Assembly (NCBI GenBank): GCA_963662155.1
Contig: OY759263.1
Location: forward strand, 24,007,571 to 24,071,570
Length of the DNA stretch: 64,000 nucleotides
Direction of reading: 5' to 3'
Source: Lamellibrachia columna
Taxonomy: Eukaryota; Annelida; Polychaeta; Sabellida; Siboglinidae
Shown here piece after piece: positions 23,436-36,654 of this stretch. Below the pieces are notes generated by a model. The model had not been told where the DNA came from. It made no database searches and saw only the letters and a list, made by a program, of their open reading frames with translations. The position numbers and the translations under genes were made by a program. The first letter of the stretch is position 1. The number at the start of each line of letters is the position of its first letter.

Positions 23436-23748
23436 GCTCCCTTGTCTTGCTAGTGAGGTTAACAAGTTGACAGAGTACTGGTGGTGCTGTCTGATGGGCT
23501 GGTTAACACTTTTCGCTGTTGCTTTCGCGTGTTTTATTATCACGTACACAACACAATTAACGTTGACGTTAATACATGTCCTACGTACTTCTTAGAAAAA
23601 ACGTTGCCTTTATGAGACGTTTAGCGATGTCGATCGCCCTGGTCACTGAACTGTGTGGACGAGCATCAGGTTGTATGTGGAAACACATGATCGAATAGAG
23701 TTGTACAGGGGATGAATACAAAGTTTCCCACGTAAGTTGATTTGGTGA

Positions 23749-23779
23749 TACACTTCACAACTGGGAGTTGTGAAGTGTA
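23749..23779. repeat. Perfect 14-bp hairpin
   Basis: Arms TACACTTCACAACT and AGTTGTGAAGTGTA surround GGG. The hairpin is absent from the homologous copy of segment B. Confidence 0.85.
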
Positions 23780-24130
23780 AAGCATTTTTAGGAATCCCAA
23801 GGACCAGATACTGCGATATAAATACAGAACACGTAGTTTGCATTTGACTTCCTTGTACAAAATCTCACACGCTCTACAGATAAACAAGACAAGAGCGTCA
23901 ATCGCCCGCCCCCTGAGTGGATACGGACTGCTGCTCTGTCTACGAAGAAGCGCATATAGAAAAAAAGCAAACGGAACAATGACAGGGATTTGAGATCGCA
24001 AAGAGTAAGGGGCTAGCCATAAATACGTCACGCTGTTGTTTGACCTTTGAGACCCCCACCACTTGTCACGCTTCATATCGCTGGCTTGGATGGCCCCCTA
24101 AAACTACGCTCGCTTAGAGAAAGATCCCCT

Positions 24131-24154
24131 CCACCTGTTATGCATAACAGGTGG
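24131..24154. repeat. 24-bp perfect palindrome with two E-boxes
   Basis: The half-site CCACCTGTTATG is followed directly by its reverse complement. Each half holds an E-box (CACCTG / CAGGTG) and the centre is ATGCAT. Function unknown. Confidence 0.85.
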
Positions 24155-24699
24155 GCGTAATGTACGTAATGGATGGCCTCTAAGAATATTGCAACATTTT
24201 GTTATCCGACACCCAATCGTCGTACACGCGCCTACCACGATTAGTTAATTTTGTTTAAAAAAAAGCAGCTTGTTAAATATATGCATTTTCTAAAAAAAAT
24301 TATCTGAACACGATAGCTACAAATGTGGCACTAAAATTGCTTCTGTGTTAGGCTACAAGACTTCGTGTAACATTCGGTTTAACCAGGGAAGCTAACCTTC
24401 CCCGTTGAGTAAACCTCTCCAGTGCCGACCGTGCGAATACGGTAGTTTCCAATGCGTTCTCTGCTACATCTTCCCTGACGTTCACTGTCTGTGGCAACAA
24501 CCACAACATATTCAATGTGCATTTATCTTCCGAAGCATATCGTGGACATAGGGAAAGTGGCGAGTCGCAGTGGTAAATGTGTATATACTATGTATAATGG
24601 TCTTATTTGAGTTTCTCTTATGTTAGAGGTATCTTCCCCTCAACTGATAGCTGATAAATTTAACACAGTTTTTTTCTCATCAAACCTGAGTGTGTGTGC

Positions 24700-25315
24700 G
24701 TGCACACCCGACACATACACCACTCGTCATTTTACCTTCCCCTCCATTGCAGGTCTACCCCCCACACACACCCGACACAGACACCACTCGTCATTTTACT
24801 TTCCCATCCATTGCTGGTCTAGCCCCCCCCACACACACCCGACACAGACACCACTCGCCATTTTACCTTCCCCTCCATTGCAGGTCTACCCCCCACACAC
24901 ACACCCGACACAGACACCACTCGTCATTTTACCTTCCCCTCCATTGCTGGTCTACCCCCCATACACACACCCGACACAGACACCATTCGTCATTTTACCT
25001 TCCCCTCCATTGCTGGTCTAGCCCCCCCCACACACACACCCGACACAGACACCACTCGTCATTTTACCTTCCCATCCATTGCTGGTCTAGCCCCCCCCCC
25101 ACACACACACCCGACACAGACACCACTCGTCATTTTACCTTCCCATCCATTGCTTGTCTAGCCCCCTCCACACCCACACCCGACACAGACCTCGTCATTT
25201 TACCTTCCCATCCATTGCTGGTCTAGCCCCCCCACACACACCCGACACAGACACCACTCGTAATGTTACCTTCCCCTCCATTGCTGGTATAGCCCCCACA
25301 CACACACACACATCC
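24700..25315. repeat. Minisatellite, about 60-68 bp unit, segment B copy 1
   Basis: About ten units built from CACCCGACACAGACACCACT, CGTCATTTTACCTTCCC and CCATTGCTGGTCTAGCCCCC, varying in the length of the C and CA runs. It is homologous to the array at 32765-33625 in the other copy of segment B, so the repeat is older than the duplication. Confidence 0.92.
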
Positions 25316-26032
25316 GACACAGGCACGTCACAGCAACCTCCTTGTCTTCGTCGACAACGAATAACAGCCGATGATGATAATGATGACGATGATGATGATG
25401 ACGATGATGATTTATTGTCACAGCAAATAGTGTAGCTGGGATTTCTTATATGAATGTATTGCACTGTACATTAAAAAAAAAATAAACGGCATAAGAGGCT
25501 ATCTTCCGCGCATAGGAGGATGTCCCGAAATAAGGCTACGCCGCTCAACCGTGAAGGCTTTCAACAATCGCCTTTGTACCGCGCGGTTTCGGCTACGCGA
25601 ATACAACTAAACACAGGCCAACAAGTATTCAACACAACAATGGTCGACTTATTTATAGATGCGTAGAAGGAACACTTTTCGTGAATAGACCAACTCGACC
25701 ATGCATTGATATGAGATCTTCCTCTTGCTGTTAGCGGACCACACTGCTTTGTGTCAACGTGTTGACTCGGCGGACAAGTAGAAGTAGGTCTACGTACTGA
25801 ACCCAGCGCTACGCAGTTGACAACGCAGGTAGTTCTCCCACTTGAGATGCACCCATTTCTTCTACTCGACATACATTGCCAACATGCAACGTGTACCTCA
25901 CTTTATTGTACTCCACGTATTGTTAGTGAGCTACACCTTTATACAGTAGGAGTAATGATTGGGCTTGTTTTTGTCATCAAGTCAGCACCAAGTGTTAGTT
26001 TAATTTAATGTTCTGGCATACACGCGCGCATG

Positions 26033-26036
26033 CACA

Positions 26037-26102
<66 letters not shown>

Positions 26103-26148
26103 ACGAACGAACGCACGCACGCACACACGCACGCACGCACGCACACAT
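26033..26148. repeat. (CA)n then (ACGA)/(ACGC)n microsatellite
   Basis: A CA run to about 26099, then GAAC and GCAC tetranucleotide units. The counterpart in the second copy of segment B is at 34988-35098. Confidence 0.93.
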
Positions 26149-26783
26149 ACACATTTAACATGGTCGGCCGGTTATTTTATTATACCAATTCGCCCCGTGC
26201 AATGCAGTTCGTGCTATGATACGTCAACAACTAAAAATTTTCACTAATTAATTGACTAATTGTCACTGCTATTCCATCAGAAAGTGTTGCAACAGGTAGC
26301 GATATGCAAACAGCAATCGTCGAATTACGAAAAGCTGCAAGTGAAACCACCACATTTCGCCAAAAACATCAACAACATACCGATATGAGAACATGCTATC
26401 CTCTTTATGTACAACTGCATTGTACGGTATGGTGCATGCCAAATAGCACGAGACCAACAGTGACACAGCGTGTGAGACGGCCACGGTGCAGTGACTTTAA
26501 GAGTCCGTGAATCTCCACACGCCACACACGTCGCCCGGATATCAGACACATAATCGTTGTGAACTGACGAACCCGTTAAACAAATACACACACACATACT
26601 GGGCGGTGAATGGTAGGCACGAGATAGACGAATTCGAGGTAGTCCTGTCGGGGGCTGTTCTCGTGCAGTTGTTCCGGTGAAGGTCTGTCTCTGTCACTAG
26701 GATCGTCTCCAGTTGTCTCACTGTCCAGAGACTAGCAATTGTTCTGGTCAATCAACGCCCGGTACTCATTGAAACGCATGAAG

Positions 26784-27110
<327 letters not shown>

Positions 27111-27164
27111 ACGCAATATATCAGTGAAGCCATGCAAATCCTGAAAGGACGAGTAGGCCAACTC

Positions 27165-27862
27165 TGTAAAACAGAGTAGACGATACAGGTGTAGACCAAC
27201 TGGGGTAAAACAGAGTGGACGATACAGGTGTAGACTAACTGGGGTAAAACAGAGTAGACGAAACAGGTGTAGACCAACTGGGGTAAAAGAGAGTAGACGA
27301 TACAGGTGTAGACCAACTGGGGTAAAAGAGAGTAGACGATGCAGGTGTAGACCAACTGGGGTAAAACAGAGTAGACGATACAGGTGTAGACCAACTGGGG
27401 TAAAACAGAGTAGACGATACAGGTGTAGACCAACTGGAGTAAAACAGAGTAGACGATACAGGTGTAGACCAACTGGGGTAAAAGAGAGTAGACGATACAG
27501 GTGTAGACCAACTGGGGTAAAAGAGAGTAGATGCTACAGGTGTAGACCAACTGGGGTAAAACAGAGTAGACGATATAGGTGTAGACCAACTGGGGGTAAA
27601 GAGAGTAGACGATATAGGTGTAGACCAATTGGGGTAAACAGAGTAGATGATACAGGTGTAGACCAACTGGGGTAAAACAGAGTAAACGATACAGGTGTAG
27701 ACCAACTGGGGTAAACAGAGTAGATGATACAGGTGTAGACCAACTGGGGTAAAACAGAGTAGACGATACAGGTGTAGACCAACTGGGGTAAACAGAGTAG
27801 ATGATACAGGTGTAGACCAACTGGGGTAAAACAGAGTAGACGATACAAGTGTAGACCAAGTG
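27165..27862. repeat. 39-bp minisatellite, about 18 units
   Basis: Unit ACCAACTGGGGTAAAACAGA + GTAGACGATACAGGTGTAG, with a few one-base indels. Since 39 is a multiple of three, the minus strand shows an in-frame 13-residue repeat (VYTCIVYSVLPQL); this is a period effect and not evidence of a gene. Confidence 0.93.
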
Positions 27863-28540
27863 GTATTAAACCGTGTGTGTATTATCTAGCTTTTTAGGAC
27901 AATTGTATTGCCGGATTAATGCAACCTCCAAATAAGAAATGTTTAAAACAAAATTGTTATCGTTGCCGCTACTCATGTTTCGACAAACTCCTGCATCACT
28001 CAGGCTTGTTCATACTGTGGCTTCAATCGAGTGTAGTAGAATCCTACCACGTTCAAGATTTTCACATTTTATATTATAAATGCTTATAGGAACATATGAT
28101 TGACACGTTCCAGCTAGGGTAAGATTGTGAGAGAGGTTCAAAGTTTTAGGTACTCAAACTACCTGAAATGTCGATTAGTAATAATTCAATGCGATTGCAT
28201 TTACTTACTCCAGTGTCGCATATCATCATATTTGATACAGACGCATATCCTCCAGTTATGCCTTGTGCTCGTGTGGCAACGTTTTATTGGAGGTTATGGA
28301 AAGGGACATGACGCGAGGCATTAAGCTTTCCTTTGATTGCAAGATCATAAACATGTGTGCTAAATGTGTCAGCCACAGAGCGCTCGATAACCAATAGTGG
28401 GCAACAGCCAGGATTACCCTCATTGTCAGGTGGTCAGTCAGTTCCGTCTTGTCAGATACCATCAGGTCGCTCAGGTGCAAACTACAGCAACCTCAATAAC
28501 AGATCGGATGGGGCAGCTGGGAATTTCGTGAAATAGGCCA
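27863..28540. other. Intergenic, nothing recognised
   Basis: Unique sequence between the 39-bp array and the (GGGC)n block; no gene or element is seen on either strand. Confidence 0.4.
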
Positions 28541-29152
28541 AGCGGGCGGGCGGGCGGGCGGGCGGGCGGGCGGGCGGGCGGGCGGGCGGGCGGGCGGGCG
28601 GGCGGGCGGGCGGGCGGGCGGGCGGGCGGGCGGGCGGGCGGGCGGGCGGGCGGGCGGGCGGGCGGGCGGGCGGGCGGGCGGGCGGGCGGGCGGGCGGGCG
28701 GGCGGGCGGGCGGGCGGGCGGGCGGGCGGGCGGGCGGGCGGGCGGGCGGGCGGGCGGGCGGGCGGGCGGGCGGGCGGGCGGGCGGGCGGGCGGGCGGGCG
28801 GGCGGGCGGGCGGGCGGGCGGGCGGGCGGGCGGGCGGGCGGGCGGGCGGGCGGGCGGGCGGGCGGGCGGGCGGGCGGGCGGGCGGGCGGGCGGGCGGGCG
28901 GGCGGGCGGGCGGGCGGGCGGGCGGGCGGGCGGGCGGGCGGGCGGGCGGGCGGGCGGGCGGGCGGGCGGGCGGGCGGGCGGGCGGGCGGGCGGGCGGGCG
29001 GGCGGGCGGGCGGGCGGGCGGGCGGGCGGGCGGGCGGGCGGGCGGGCGGGCGGGCGGGCGGGCGGGCGGGCGGGCGGGCGGGCGGGCGGGCGGGCGGGCG
29101 GGCGGGCGGGCGGGCGGGCGGGCGGGCGGGCGGGCGGGCGGGCGGGCGGGCG
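28541..29152. repeat. (GGGC)n tetranucleotide array, about 610 bp
   Basis: About 150 uninterrupted units, pure G+C. The G-rich strand has G-triplets every four bases, so G-quadruplexes are possible, and the other strand could form i-motifs. It directly abuts the tRNA-like head of a SINE, whose 5' end may have seeded it. A run this pure may also be partly an assembly construct. Confidence 0.95.
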
Positions 29153-29365
29153 CTAGCGGTTAGAGCGTCGGACTCTCAGTCGGGAGAACCCTCGAATCCT
29201 CTTGCTGCCGTTTCGAAGCTTTGGCAATTTCGTTCACCCCACGTTGCCACAGTTCACTCAGCTGTAAATGAATAAGTGGCCACAGACAGTGTTGCATATG
29301 TGAATGAATAGTCTTCGTGCAGTAATTGTAGCGTGGCTGAATTCTTCCCGAAAAGTCGAGATGGC
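29151..29365 (+). mobile_element. tRNA-derived SINE (copy 2)
   Basis: Head with an A-box-like TAGCGGTTAGAGCG, an anticodon-arm-like CGGACTCTCAGTCG and a B-box-like CCTCGAATCC. The body holds TTTCGAAGCTTTGGCAATTT and CGTTCACCCCACGTTGCC, shared with the copies at 10715 and 38335. Pol III-type promoter boxes are expected for the family, but the tRNA fold is not kept. Confidence 0.65.
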
Positions 29366-29489
29366 GATATGCTTTGCTGAAATAAAATTTTTATTTAGTT
29401 AAAAGTTAATTATCTTAATTTATTTGTAGACACTATTCACTAAATCCAAAAGAATTTAGATTTCACTCAGTGGTTTAGTATCTTTAGTT

Positions 29490-29785
29490 CCCCGGGGCTA
29501 CTGGGACTAATGAGGGGCTACTGGGACTAACGGGGGGCTACTGGGACTAATGGGGTTTACTGGGACTAACGGGGGGCTACTAGGACTAATGGGGGGGATT
29601 ACTGGGATTAACGGGGGGGCTACTGGGACTAATGGGGGGTTACTGGGACTAACGGGGAGGCAGGCTACTGGGACTAATGAGGGGCTACTGGGACTAACGG
29701 GGGGGGGGCTACTGGGACTAACGTGGGGGCTACTGGGACTAACGGGGCTACTGGGACTAACGGGGTCTACTGGGACTAATTATCA
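29490..29785. repeat. G-rich 19-22-bp minisatellite
   Basis: About 14 units of GGGGCTACTGGGACTAA with variable runs of G between them. Several G-runs per unit allow quadruplex formation. The Gly/Leu/Thr-rich open frame is an artefact. Confidence 0.9.
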
Positions 29786-29889
29786 CTTCATTTAAATATT
29801 TGGGCAATGCGCTATTCAATCAATGTGTGAAAGATAAATGAGGCTTTAACCGATTAACTCTCACCGGACACTTTCAAGATATATAATTA

Positions 29890-30406
29890 CTTTTACTTTA
29901 GAACTGTCCTAAATAATGTTCACCATTCATGGATACGACTAGTGGTTGCTGTACGCACGTCTTGTATTTTGCAGTGGTTAATAATGTGTTGAGAACTACA
30001 CCGCTGAGCTTACATCTCGACATATATTTTCTGCCTGCGGTGGTTCGTGACTAATGCATATATAAATTATTTATATAAGCACTAGTCAAGAACCACCGCA
30101 GGCAGGAACACGTAGGTTTGCGGTCCATCGTCCAGATAAAGGAAACTACTGTTGATTGCTTATCTAATCAAATAGTTAGCCGGGTGGGTTAGATTCAAAT
30201 ATTGATGAGATCATGAAATGCCGGTTAAGAAGTCACACTGCATACAAGGCTGTTTACGACTTTAGTAAACACGATAGAAGGTATCCGGACTGGGTGGCCA
30301 GATAAAGGACAGATGAAGGTACAATGTCACGAGGTGTAATTTTGTGGGTAACATCTTGGAAAACTTGAATTTGAATTTAATTTGAATACCTGTAAGAACA
30401 AACAGT

Positions 30407-30430
<24 letters not shown>
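29890..30430. repeat. Duplicated segment A, copy 2
   Basis: Second copy of 18290-19060, with a private foldback at 30031-30105 and about 45 private bases at 30228-30275. It ends in CTCTATGACACAGATACACA, exactly as copy 1 does, and then enters (CA)n and (GA)n arrays. Confidence 0.75.
30031..30105. repeat. Long foldback, about 36-bp arms
   Basis: The left arm begins CTGCCTGCGGTGGTTCGTGA; the right arm ends CAAGAACCACCGCAGGCAG. The arms meet almost without a loop and differ at only a few positions. Copy 1 of segment A has only the right arm, so the left arm is an inverted duplication. Confidence 0.88.
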
Positions 30431-31235
<805 letters not shown>

Positions 31236-31705
31236 AAAGAGAACAGAGATCTTCCACTAACGCCCACTTAATTGGGCCATTCCATTCAGGTCAGGGTACG
31301 ACAAGGCTTTTTCTGGCCTGTATTACTAGGGGTTTCCAAAATTTATTGTTTGTCAGCGGTGGGCGGCAGTCACACGGCAAACAGTACGGACGGCACGACA
31401 CCGATGCCCGTATACTGATAGATTGTATCGCAAGGCTAATGGAATAGGGCCGATATCATCCATCGCCGCTTCTTGCAGGGCACGTATACACACAAGTTAA
31501 AGTCCTTTTCTCCTGGTTAAGCCAGGTCCCCGTGCCCACAACGAGATCAATGCTGGCATCAGTCAAATGAAGCATGTGTAGATCCGTAATGTCAAGGATG
31601 TATCAGACAGTGACTAGGCCCAGTGTGATTGCGATACGTATTACTGCATTGTACCTTGTTGACCCAATATGATTGGCGTTACAGCATTGGACTTGTTTCA
31701 TACAT
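31236..31705. other. Intergenic, nothing recognised
   Basis: Unique sequence with no recognised element. Confidence 0.4.
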
Positions 31706-31711
31706 CGTGTT

Positions 31712-31761
<50 letters not shown>

Positions 31762-31853
31762 TGTGTGTTTGTGTGTGTTTGTGTGTTGTGAGTGTGTCTG
31801 TGTGTGTGTGTTTGTGTGTGCGTGCGTGCGTGCGCGCGCGTGTGTGTGTGTGT
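31712..31853. repeat. (GT)n microsatellite with TTTGTG and GTGC variants
   Basis: GT dinucleotides interrupted by GTTT and GTGC units. Confidence 0.93.
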
Positions 31854-32227
31854 TTGGTCCATTTACTAATCATACGTATGAGTGTTATCACATTGCGAGG
31901 CGCAAGGACACTTTTTTTGCAGACACATGGAGAGTGTATGAAGGAATATAAAACCCGTGGACGACAATAGCCAGCGCGTCGGCCATCCTAGGACATTGTC
32001 AACCAGAAGGCATATATTCTTGGTCGCCTATTTATCTGCAGACACACCTGACTGATCGCAAACAATGTCGAATACCGCCGATGTGTAGTTTGTTGTTCCG
32101 GATACTGGGGTATTAATGTTAAAGATAATATATGTCCTAAGTACCTCTTAAAAAAAACGTTGCCTCTGTGGTCACTCAAACGAGCATCAGGTTATATGTG
32201 GACACACATGATCGAATAGAGTTGAAC

Positions 32228-32666
32228 GGGGGCTGAATACAATGTACAATGTACGGGCTGAATACAATGTACAATGTACGGGCGAATACAATGTACAATG
32301 TACGGGATGAATACAATGTACAATGTACGGGCTGAATACAATGTATAATGTACGGGATGAATACAATGTACAATGTACGGGCTGAATACAATGTACAATG
32401 TACGGGCTGAATAAAATGTACAATGTACGGGATGAATACAATGTACAATGTACGGGCTGAATACAATGTACAATGTACGGGCTGAATACAATGTACAATG
32501 TACGGGCTGAATACAATGTACAATGTACGGGCTGAGTACAATGTACAATATACGGGCTGAATACAATGTACAATGTACGGGCTGAATACAATGTACAATG
32601 TACGGGCTGAATAAAATGTACAATGTACGGGCTGAATACAATGTACAATGTACGGGCTGAATAAAA
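32228..32666. repeat. 25-bp minisatellite, about 17 units
   Basis: Unit GGGCTGAATACAATGTACAATGTAC, given here as GGGCTGAATACA + ATGTACAATGTAC, with occasional GGGATG or ATAAAATG variants. It is present only in this copy of segment B; in copy 1 the same point reads GGGGATGAATACAAAG without expansion. Confidence 0.93.
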
Positions 32667-32764
32667 TGCTTCCAACATAAGTTAATTTGGTGTTGGATCG
32701 AAAAAGACTGCCAGTTTTGAGGTGCAATGCATATTGAGCAATCCCAAAGACAGGACACTGCAAT

Positions 32765-33625
32765 ATATACCACCGATTCATTGCTGGTCTAGCCCCCACA
32801 CCTGCCACAAATACCACCCATCATCGTGTATGCCCTTCCCTACACTGCTGGTCTACACCCCACACCCGCCACAGACACTACCCATCACCATTTCTGCCAT
32901 CCGATTCATTGCTTGTCTAGCCCCCCACACCCGCCACAGATACCATCCATCATTGTTTCTGCAACCGAATCATTGCTGGTCTAGCCCCCCCCTCACATCC
33001 TACACAGATACGACCCATCGTCGTTTCTGCCCTCCGAATAATTGCTGGTCTAGCCCCCCACACCCGCCCCATATACCACCCAATATCGTTTCTGCCCTCC
33101 GATTCATTGCTGGTCTAGCCCCCCACACCCGCCACAGATACCACCCATCATCGTTTCTGCCTCCGAATCATTGCTGGTCTAGCCCCCCACACCCGCCACA
33201 TATACCACCCATCATCGTTTCTGCCCTCCGAATCATTGTTGGTCTAGCCCCTCACACCCGCCACATGTACCACCCATCATCGTTTCTGCCTCCGAATCAT
33301 TGTTGGTCTAGCCCCCCACTCCCGCCACTGATACCACCCATCATCGTTTCTGCCTCCGAATCATTGCTGGTCTAGCCCCCAACACCCGCCACATATACCA
33401 CCCATCATCGAGTATGCCCTCCGAATCATTGCTGGTCTAGCCCCCCACACCCGCCACAGACACCACCCATCATCGTAAATGCCCTCCGGTTCATAGTTGG
33501 TCTAGCTCCCCACACCCGCCACAGACACCACCCATCATCGTAAATGCCCTCCGGTTCATAGTTGGTCTAGCTCCCCACACCCGCCACATGCACCACCCAT
33601 CATCGTAAATGCCCTCCGCTACATT
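32765..33625. repeat. Minisatellite, about 60-65 bp unit, segment B copy 2
   Basis: About 14 units with CATTGCTGGTCTAGCCCCC, CACCCGCCACAGATACCACC and CATCATCGTTTCTGCC. Homologous to 24700-25315. Confidence 0.92.
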
Positions 33626-34987
33626 GCACCCGCCACAGACACGCCACAGCAAATCTTCGCCGACAACGACGGACATAATTATACTAACGTATTGCACTGT
33701 TCATCAATTCAGACACAAATAAGCACCATGTGACGGTAGCTGGCCATACGAGGTCGTCTTCCGTGCACAAGAATTTTTTCCGAAATAATGTTACGCTTTG
33801 ACGCTACTCAACCGTGAAGGCTTTCATCTATCGCCTTTGTTCCGTGCGGTTCCTACTACACGAATACTATGCACACGTCAACATGTATTAAAACACACAC
33901 ACACACACACACAAACACACAAATACGTTTGCCATGGTCGGCCGGTTATTTATATTATACCAGTTCGCCGTTCAATGCAGTTCGCACAGTGATGCGTCAA
34001 TGAAACTAGTTTACGACTAAGATGTATTCTTTTTGACAATATTTAATGCTCAGTCGATCAGTGTACTTTGCGCAGTGCTCATTTAAGAACTGTTGACAAT
34101 AAAGCACTGACAACCTAATTGTCACTGGCATTCCTTCAGAAATCACACTCCATGCGAACCTCATCATTTAGATCTGTTTTGCATGAGGTAGCAATATGAG
34201 GTAGATATATGAGGTAGCGATATGAGATAGCGATATGCAAACAGCACTGATCGAATCACGAAAAACTGCAGGTGGAACCATCATATTTCACAAACAACAT
34301 CAACAGCATACCGATTTGAGGACATGCTATCCTGTTTATCTACAATTGCATTGTATGATATGGTGTGTGTGCAAATTAGATTAGCATAAGACCAACAGTG
34401 ACACAACGAGTGCGTTGTGACTTGACGAGCAAGTTACATAAATATACCGACTGGGCGTTGATTAGTGTCCCACCCAGGACGAGGACCCGTTGGACGAATT
34501 CGAAGTAGGACTTTACATAACCAGTACTGTACATCACACTTCACTCGTGGCAGTAGGCCTACATACTGAATCCAGTACTGTACATCACCAGTACTGTACA
34601 TAACACATTACTAGTGTCAGTAAGCCTACATACTGAACCCAGTACTGTACATCACCAGTACTGTATACCACGTCTCCCTAGTGGCAGTAAGCCTACAAAC
34701 TGTATCCAGTAGTGTGCAGGTGAACGGAAACGGAAACGACAAGGTAGTTACTATGCGGTTGTACGGATTCCCCCGTTGGTGTGCACACATTTCTTCTCTT
34801 CCCATTTCTTCTATTTAGTATACGTTTCCAAAATGCAACGTCTACGACAATCAAACTACTCACGTATGCAGGGTGTACCTCAATGTGTCAGCCTTCTGTC
34901 ATTATAATGTATTGTAAGTGAGTTACACTTCCGTATTTATTATGTATAAGAATACTGACTGAGATTGCTTTTCTCACACCAAAGCAC

Positions 34988-35042
34988 TCATGCACGGAGG
35001 CACGCACGCACGGAGGCACGCACGCACGGAGGCACGCACACA

Positions 35043-35078
<36 letters not shown>

Positions 35079-35098
35079 CACGCACGCACACGCACGCA
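34988..35098. repeat. (GCAC)n with GGAG variants
   Basis: ACGCACGGAGGC units followed by pure (ACGC)n and ACGCACAC. Confidence 0.93.
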
Positions 35099-35614
35099 TA
35101 TTTGTATCGAGGGCACTTGGTAGTGTCACTCGTGGTCACCTTCGCCAGAGGGACATGTCAGCGGCAATACCTATATAATTATGGCCACGTATCCAGTGGC
35201 TTCACGCGGCATGCGGATCACGTTGTAAAGTATAGGCCTGTTTGATTTTAATTAGTTTTTATGCGCTAATGTTTAGTAAGTCATTTGGAAGTTTATTCGA
35301 TGTGTTAAGCCTAGATTAACAACAGAAAAACAGGTTTCTAAAGGTTTATAATTAAACCACCCAAGTGGATATGGACACAATCCAAATGGTGTCAAAGATT
35401 TATGGTACTGTTTAGACACTTCAGCCTTCCCTTTAATCCTGACATTTGTTGCTCTGACCCGAGGGTCAACGTAATTGGGGAACCGAGAAGGAGCCCTGGG
35501 AACCCTGGAATTGGCGCAGCTCCAAGAGTTCAAAAGTTTAACTTGCAAAATTGGGAAAGGAAGATTGGCAGACGTCATTGTCCAGTGGTTGAGAGGGTGG
35601 GTGGATTTAACAAA

Positions 35615-35705
35615 TTGACCAATAGTAACGCGTATTGGGTATTTAAGCTATCACAGCGCCTCTAGTGTCGGCGTCTGATTTTGGAAAACTGGGAGTATAA
35701 ATACC
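35615..35705 (+). promoter_or_regulatory. Promoter-like cluster: CCAAT, inverted CCAAT and TATA
   Basis: GACCAATAGTAACG (about 35618), GTATTGGGTATTTAAG (about 35632) and GGAGTATAAATACCCC (35692-35707), followed by GGGCGG (35725). No convincing ORF follows directly. A second TATA-like GTTATAAATC at 36115-36124, with an upstream ATTGG at about 36093, precedes a short ORF at 36181. Confidence 0.3.
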
Positions 35706-36654
35706 CCGGAGGAGCGTTTACAAGGGGGCGGCAAGACTATTTTAAATTCACACTTAGGTGTGTAGTCATGCTGAATTTTAGGCATCCAAATTTTCAGTAA
35801 GGGTGGTCCTGGCGGGCCATACCTGCTTTAGCATTAGAATTCAAAATTTCCGGCCAGAATTTTATTGTCAAATCTTCTAGATTTTAAGAATCTGTATACA
35901 GTTTGAGTGATGTTTACATTCACTACTTTACTTTACGGTTTACAATGATAGATGTCTTCACTGTTATTTTTATTTGTCATCGTGAGTGATTATATTGCTA
36001 CTATGTACGTAGCCGTCTGATGCCAAGATTAAAATCGTTTCGAACCTGGAGAACAATGCGTTGACTACCCTTCTGTAGTACTCTATGTACTCATTGGTCG
36101 AGTGAGTACAAATTCAGTTATAAATCTCGACCTGGCGAGCGCAAAAACGACGGACAATCAAAATATCCTTCGTTGTGAGAAATGCCTCCTGGACCATTGC
36201 GTGCGGCCCCGAAGAAGACAAGAAGAGGGAGGCATATATCTTACAACGTGTCCAAACATACTCTACCGAGCTTAGTGATCAGCCTGACGCTCGCATATAT
36301 GCGGTAGAGGGTATTGTTCGAGATTCTATGAGGGTATGTGACGCCGCCGATCTGCTTAGCTGACAACGATAAGATTGTAAATGCAGTGTGCAGTCGCAAT
36401 TACAGGTCTACGGAGACTTGATGGTATCTGATCCAGAGAAACCACTACTTGGTGGTGTCTGATCCAGAGAAACCACTATGTGTCAACATACATACCATAA
36501 TTACGCGTAGCTATGCAAAATCTACCCGGCTTAATGGAAGGTTGAAACAGCGAAGCATTGGGAAAATAAAGTTGGTTTGAAGAACGTTGACTCCAAAGAA
36601 ATCAGCTTGGCAGTTTCTATTGCGTAAATGGAAAGCCAATGTGTCTAGTGACTG

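Larger units (their letters stand above)
23530..26700. repeat. Duplicated segment B, copy 1
   Basis: Homologous to 32090-34990. Matching blocks include AAAAACGTTGCCT, GAGCATCAGGTT, ACACATGATCGAATAGAGTTG, AATCCCAA, the GCTGGTCTAGCCCCC minisatellite, CTCAACCGTGAAGGCTTTCA, GGTCGGCCGGTTATTT and ACATGCTATCCT. The sub-blocks after the minisatellite stand in a different order in the two copies. A roughly 0.8-kb stretch (23870-24690) is private to this copy. No coding capacity is recognised. Confidence 0.75.
32090..34990. repeat. Duplicated segment B, copy 2
   Basis: Homologue of 23530-26700 (shared blocks are listed there). Compared with copy 1 it has gained a 25-bp minisatellite after AGAGTTGAACGGGG, and it carries three copies of a block around CCAGTACTGTACATCACC at about 34520-34710. 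The order of the last two sub-blocks is swapped. Confidence 0.75.

Noticed and set aside
32176..32817. A 213-residue minus-strand frame with a 25-residue repeat
   Set aside because: Three 25-bp units make 75 bp, so any frame stays open. It is a minisatellite artefact.
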